Positions 59,223 through 64,000 of a stretch of DNA of 64,000 nt are shown here, one piece after another (position 1 is the stretch's first letter; each line of letters opens with the position of its first letter). The DNA is taken from positions 372,001 to 436,000 of the forward strand of contig JAPVLO010000182.1 in NCBI GenBank assembly GCA_027257055.1, read 5' to 3'. A program made the translations under genes and the position numbers. The stretch comes from Cephalopachus bancanus (taxonomy: Eukaryota > Chordata > Mammalia > Primates > Tarsiidae). The notes under the pieces are model-generated. The model was not told where the DNA came from. It worked only from the letters and a program-made list of their open reading frames with translations, and did not search any database.

Positions 59223-61465
59223 GTAAGTGACTTCCTGCCCCTTCATCCACTCCCCCAGAACAGCTGAGTATTACACCTGTTCACTTGCTAGGCCGAATGA
59301 GCTCTTTCTAAAAGAGAAAATTGTGGGCCTTAGGGGTGTCCCTAAAATGAATCTGAGTAACTTCTTAATAGCTGTTAGATTCCAAAATGGTGATACTGGC
59401 AATGTGATATGGATTAACAAATACAAGATTGTTATAAGAGACTAACCAAGAACTGCAGAAAAATAGATATGGGAAATAAGCACATAGATATCTCTGACAT
59501 TGGAAATACACAAAGGGAGAAAACGATCAAAATTAAAATCTTGAAAATCAGATGCAGCATCTAAGGGGATAATAATGATGATTATCATCCCTTGCAGTGC
59601 TGTAACATTCTCAAAGTATTTACATGTCTTTTAAATTCAAATATATAAATGTACATTTTCATAGGATCTTAGGATGGAAGGAGACCTCACAGGCAACCAG
59701 TCTAATCTTTCATTTCATGGAAGAAGCAGCAGCCCCAGAGAGGCAAAGTAACTTTTTCCAGGGTTGCATACCAAACTGTGTCATGTTTAATTTTATGCTG
59801 TTTCACCAAAGAATGTTCAAATAAATGACAAAATTTACTTTGGCTTATAGGGCAAGCTTCAGTAAACCTTTGGCTATATTGGACATGTATATATCTACCT
59901 CCACATGCTAAGCAGCTTGTTGCTGATTCTGTGGATCAGGAGAGCATTCTTTGTTAGCTTCCTACTAATTCTCACAGTGCGGACTGGAAGTACTTGTAAG
60001 GCACTCCCCACGTCCGCCCACAAGCAGTCTCTACTGTGCATGTGGCCTTCCTCTCCTCTGGGGGCCAAACCACTTCGTGCGAATTAACAAGATGAAAAGT
60101 GCTAATTTTCTTACATTCTTTGCCTCAATTTTCATAAGCATGATTGTCTCTTCTTTGAAATCAGCTCTGTAACAGTTTTAGATATATTAACAGGCTTTAA
60201 GTCCTTTTACCCAAGTTTACACAGTTATATTTGGTCAAGACCTTTTAGCAAAGGGTGTACAAACCTATCTAACAGCTTTAGCTCGTTCTTCCTAGCCCTA
60301 CATGGTGGCCATCTATGTAGACATAATCATGTCTAGAGCATTGGGAATAACAACCTGTTGGGCTTCCTCTAATTCTTAAACATCTGTGGTAAGAACTTGC
60401 AAATAGCAAATAGCAGAGCAGAGCTAACGGGAATTAGACTACAGCAAGTAGTCTAATTTTAAATAACAATCAGTGGCATTTTGTTCAACTTCATTTTTTA
60501 TGATGATGAGGAAAAAAAGTGATTCCCAGCCAGGACCACAGTCTGGGTAGAGTTTGCACCATTCTCCCCGTGTCTGTTTGAATTTTCTCCCAGCACTTCA
60601 GTTTCCTCCTGCACCCCAAACAGCAAAACATCCCAAACACGCACATTAGGTGGACTGGTATGTCTAAATTGTCCCAGTCTGAGTGAGTGTGTGTGACCCT
60701 GACCTGGAATAAGAAGGTTAGAAAATGAATGAATGCATAAATTACTGTGAAATAAAAATGTGTAAATTCTGTGATACTCATACATATACACAACAATAAG
60801 CAATCCAGTACAAAAGAGCTCAGCAAACCTACCATATCGGTTATTTTTTTTTGAACTGTGTGATTGGTGCTTTTGTAGGGTGGTGCTCCTTAAAAGTTTT
60901 GCTTTGCAAACACTCCTTAGCTCAGCTCACCACCACTATAACCACTGTCACTCACTGATTCACCAAAAATTTGGTAAATCATTATCTTACTTATTTTAAT
61001 TAATCCTTCTTAAATACATGCACAGCTCGTGTTTATTTCAGTGTTTAATTGAAATGTTTACTATTATGACCGTATAGTATTTCATGTTGAATAACTTAAT
61101 ATAAATGTTTAATATTAAACTTTACTTAGAAGTTTCACAATGTTTTTGTGACCAGAAATACTGTGGAAACTTAACTCTTGTGTATATCAATTAGCCTGTG
61201 GTAAAACTGGTTCTGTTATATGTGGCTTCACTTAAAGGCACAGTTTCCAAGAACCTATTGATGACATTAAGTGAGAACTTATTATATATAAAACTTGCTA
61301 GATGTACTCAGACCACTGGGTCTAGTTTAAGTCTTGGGTAAGGGCTCTTTTTTAAACGAAACGACTTACTGTGCTTTCCTTTGATCTTTTCTAACAGAAT
61401 GTAACTATTTTCTTCCTTTCTGGTATTTGTGTCTTGATGTGTTTGCACGCCTGCCTCTGTTTCAG
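59223..61465 (+). other. NOTCH2: Intron 19
   Basis: 2,243 bp, GT-AG. Contains an old dispersed-repeat-like stretch near 59660-59770 ('ggatggaaggagacctcaca', 'cagagaggcaaagtaac') and an 11-bp perfect hairpin at 60432-60458. No gene. The acceptor is 'ctgcctctgtttcag'. Confidence 0.92.
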
Positions 61466-61619
61466 ACCCTGGTGAACCTCTGCAGCCTGTCTCCTTGTAA
61501 AAACAAAGGCACTTGCGTTCAGGAAAAAGCCGAGTCCCGGTGCGTGTGTCCGTCGGGATGGGCTGGTGCTTACTGCGATGTGCCCAGTGTCTCCTGTGAT
61601 GTGGCAGCCGCCCTCAGAG
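61466..61619 (+). CDS. NOTCH2: NOTCH2 exon 20: EGF28, start of EGF29
   Basis: A 154-nt exon with acceptor 'ctctgtttcag' and donor 'gtgagc'. It encodes [17 protein letters not shown] to [10 protein letters not shown] (EGF28) and the opening of the long EGF29 ([14 protein letters not shown]). EGF28 lacks the usual D-x-D/N-E-C calcium motif but has an O-fucose site (CKNKGTC). This exon shows more replacements against recalled human than any other here, as expected for the poorly constrained EGF28-29 region. Confidence 0.97.
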
Positions 61620-62011
61620 GTGAGCTCGGCCCCTTGGGCTCAGGAGTCCTTGGCTGAAGTGCTGACCAGCCAGTGGCATTTCAGGCAGCTGTCCTTACTG
61701 TGGTGTAAAAGGGAGGGGCAGACAGCAGGGAGTGAACGAGGCTCTGGAGAAATGGCCAAGACAGAAGGTAAAATGGTAGAGGAACAGGTTCGGAGGTTCC
61801 ACGAAAGAAATACATTTGAAATGAAACCAAGGCATACGCAGTTTTCAGGCTTTGTTTCTAATATAAATCTGGTGCTAAGGATCGTGAAGAGCCAAACAAG
61901 AATAAAATTTGACTTGTGGGCTAGGTTAGATTCATTTGCTCATTAGTTGGTCGGAACTCCACGTGTGTCATGTGCTTTTGTGTGACATTTCTTCCTTACT
62001 GGGCTTCCCAG
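61620..62011 (+). other. NOTCH2: Intron 20
   Basis: 392 bp, GT-AG, no repeat or gene seen. The acceptor is 'ttactgggcttcccag'. Confidence 0.92.
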
Positions 62012-62196
62012 ATGTGCCTGTTGACCACTTGTGCCAGCACTCTGGCCTCTGCATCAGTGCTGGCAACACGCATCACTGCCAGTGTCCCTTGGGCTATACC
62101 GGGAGCTACTGTGAGGAGCAGCTCGATGAGTGTGCGTCCAACCCCTGCCAGCATGGGGCCACCTGCAGTGACTTCATTGGTGGATACAGATGTGAG
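62012..62196 (+). CDS. NOTCH2: NOTCH2 exon 21: most of EGF29, first part of EGF30
   Basis: A 185-nt exon with acceptor 'cttcccag' and donor 'gtgagg'. It encodes [14 protein letters not shown] to GYTGSYC (EGF29) and [17 protein letters not shown] to GGYRCE (EGF30). EGF30 carries O-glucose (CASNPC) and O-fucose (CQHGATC) sites. It ends in frame (phase 0) after Glu; the next residues would come from exon 22, which is not in the window. EGF29 keeps the same length as human despite several replacements. Confidence 0.97.
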
Positions 62197-64000
62197 GTGA
62201 GGATGTCGAGAGAACAGGGGTCGGAGACCTCCCAGGAGATTGTGCAACTGTTGTGAGCACTGGTCTGTTGAATGTGGCTGCTGGTGTCTTATGTTTACAG
62301 TTTATAGATTTTTTTCGGTCACCATTATAGAGTTTACCGATCACTGTTTCTTTTCGCCTCTCTATGCAATAAGTTGGCATGACCCTAGTAAGATATTTTA
62401 TGCAGATCTGGAACCACCCCACCTCCTCAGGGCTGCTTCTAGGATTTGGAGCCAACAGTCACTACCAGAGTACATTTTACAGGCTCATCCAGCACTGTGG
62501 TCCCTGGCACTTCCCTAAATAGCAGCTGAGATGGGAGAAGCCACTTTGACAGGTGTCCCTTTGGCCCATGTCACCTTTGTCTATAGTCATTGATCCATCA
62601 ACTAATAATTCTCTTAAAAAAAAGTGTTGCTCACCCCGTTTCCCTTAGCACCATGCTAAGCGCTACATGTATATGTTTGAGGAGGTATGTGTCTTTACAG
62701 GACATGTCACATCCTCTTAGTGTTTGGCTGATGATAATTAGAGCAAGATATTGAAAAAAACACCACAAGCATGAATTTGATGCCAATTCAGACCATTAAG
62801 CAGCACTGAGAAAAACTTTGCTTCACTACTGTTAGACAAATGAGCCAAAGCCAGCCTTTGCATTTTTAACCCTCGGTTGCGTATTTCTTCAAGGCGAGCA
62901 GGAGCCCTTAGCCCCCAGACATGCCAGTGCCAAATCCAGATTTCTAGACATTCGGCTGTCTTTACCGTAGCCCCCAAATAAGCAGATGTTCAGCCATTTG
63001 GAGCTCGCCTGCCATGCATGTCCTACAAAACTGCAGCCAACATCAGCTAGCCGTAGGCTGTTGGATAAGATAACTCCGGGACTGATGCTGCCTTTTGGAG
63101 CTCTCCGACCCAGTGACCCCTGCCCCGGGCTGCGGAGTGACATCACCTAGCTCCTAAGTTCTGTCTCTGAGTCCTCCTCTCTCCGAGAGTTGACTTGCTG
63201 TTTTCTTACGCTCCATCCCTCTAGAAGATCATGTGCTATGAGAAACTTCCCCCACGTGCAAACCTGACAACATGTCGCCCAAATGGAGTCGCCTCATAGT
63301 CATGTCTTTTGTCTTGATCAGCCCTGAGATCCTTCCAAACCCTGTATCAGCCACAACCAGCCAGTCCCAGATCCCTCTGTCCTCACCATAGCTCAGCCAG
63401 TTTCTTAAACATCTATGCAGCTTTCTGAACCTGGAGATCACCACCATCCACACATACCTTTTGACTGGCTGAGTTATAGGGTTAGTGACAGGGTCACATA
63501 TAAAGGAATGCATGTTTTAAAGATAGGAAAACTTGGCTGGGTGCAGCAGCTCACACCTGTAATCCAGCACTTTGGGAGGCCAAGGCAGGAGGATCCTACG
63601 GCCCAGGAGTTCACTAGGCAACATAGTGAGACCTTATCTCTACAAAAAAATTGAAGCATTAGCCAGGCATGGTGGCATGTGCCTGTAGTCCCAACTACTT
63701 GGGAGGCTGAGACAGGAAGATCACTTGAGTCCAGAAGGATGAAGCTGCAGTGAGCCAGGATCATGTCACTGCACTCCAGTCTGCGTGAAAGAGAGACCCT
63801 GTCTCAAAAAAATAAAAAAATAAATAGAAGGCGAGAGAAGGGAACCTGTACACAGGAGGGATGAAAGTTTTGGACAGGAGTCATCTCTAAAATGCCCCTC
63901 AGAATATTCAGCCCTTGCCTTCCTTTTAAAGTGACGTTTTTCTACTGAAAGAGGAATAGGTAAGTTCCTTTAAGCTGCGAGTTGTCCCTACACAGGATGA
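62197..64000 (+). other. NOTCH2: Intron 21 (5' part)
   Basis: Starts 'gtgagg' and runs off the end. Apart from an Alu at about 63535-63829 it shows no recognisable feature. Exon 22 was looked for up to the last base and not found. Confidence 0.9.
63535..63829 (+). mobile_element. Old Alu (AluJ-like)
   Basis: Starts 'ggctgggtgcagcagctcac', with middle linker 'ctacaaaaaaattgaagcat' and right-arm end 'gagagaccctgtctc' plus an A-rich tail. It has standard primate Alu wording, unlike the younger copies in the window. Confidence 0.9.

Larger units (their letters stand above)
1..64000 (+). other. NOTCH2: NOTCH2 gene, internal part (intron 4 to intron 21)
   Basis: The 17 coding blocks listed separately form one split gene on the plus strand. 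NOTCH2 encodes a type I membrane receptor of the Notch pathway: ligand on a neighbouring cell triggers ADAM and gamma-secretase cleavage, and the released intracellular domain acts with RBPJ in the nucleus. Assignment to NOTCH2 rather than NOTCH1/3/4 rests on near-identity with recalled human NOTCH2 over the whole stretch, including paralog-specific segments such as [22 protein letters not shown] and the long EGF29 insert. Every exon junction keeps phase and every intron is GT-AG. Exons 1-4 and 22-34 lie outside the window. Confidence 0.97.

Noticed and set aside
1..64000. NOTCH2NL-type partial duplicate instead of NOTCH2
   Set aside because: Those duplicates carry only exons 1-4 plus part of intron 4. 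The intact exon 5-21 series here is the full receptor gene.
63900..64000. Exon 22 at the window end
   Set aside because: The final 100 bases contain no frame resembling the CVPGYQGVNC segment expected next in EGF30.

Overview
The window is about 64 kb of mammalian intron-rich DNA from inside NOTCH2 (plus strand). Seventeen short coding blocks, all bounded by AG/GT splice sites and joined in a consistent reading frame, encode tandem EGF-like repeats that match the NOTCH2 ectodomain almost residue for residue. Block lengths (123, 234, 156, 189, 114, 114, 234, 111, 193, 146, 114, 120, 153, 229, 202, 154, 185 nt) fit the Notch-family exon series for exons 5 to 21. They total 2,771 nt, about 924 residues, running from the end of EGF6 into EGF30 (roughly residues 250-1174 of the human protein, recalled from memory). 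The promoter, exons 1-4, the LNR/transmembrane/ankyrin parts and the 3' end lie outside. No frameshift or stop interrupts any exon.

Organism: dimeric 7SL-derived Alu SINEs make it a primate. Most of the young copies are not AluS/AluY. They share a divergent form (left arm with a 'gcccgcgggttcgagaccc' segment, right arm ending 'gactccaactc' before the A tail), and a long L1 has an unfamiliar 5' UTR. Both suggest a strepsirrhine (galago, loris or lemur); that is an inference.

Layout: 1-7,645 intron 4 (Alu, L2, MIR, an old L1 interrupted by a mariner remnant); exon 5; 7,769-25,186 intron 5, which holds a 1.5 kb CpG island at about 19.26-20.78 kb; exons 6-11 (25.2-31.7 kb) with short introns, covering the ligand-binding EGF8-12 region; exon 12 at 35.8 kb; intron 12 with a nearly full-length antisense L1 (38.6-45.2 kb); exons 13-17 (46.6-51.2 kb); intron 17 with a dismembered L1M, two unclassified retroposon-like insertions and three young SINEs; exons 18-21 (58.0-62.2 kb); then intron 21 to the end.

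Only one host gene is supported. The product is a single-pass receptor whose EGF repeats here bind Delta/Jagged ligands, bind calcium and carry O-fucose and O-glucose sites. I found no tRNA, rRNA, CRISPR array or operon-like system. The most unusual object is the intronic CpG island, which seems to split an old L2-type repeat in two.
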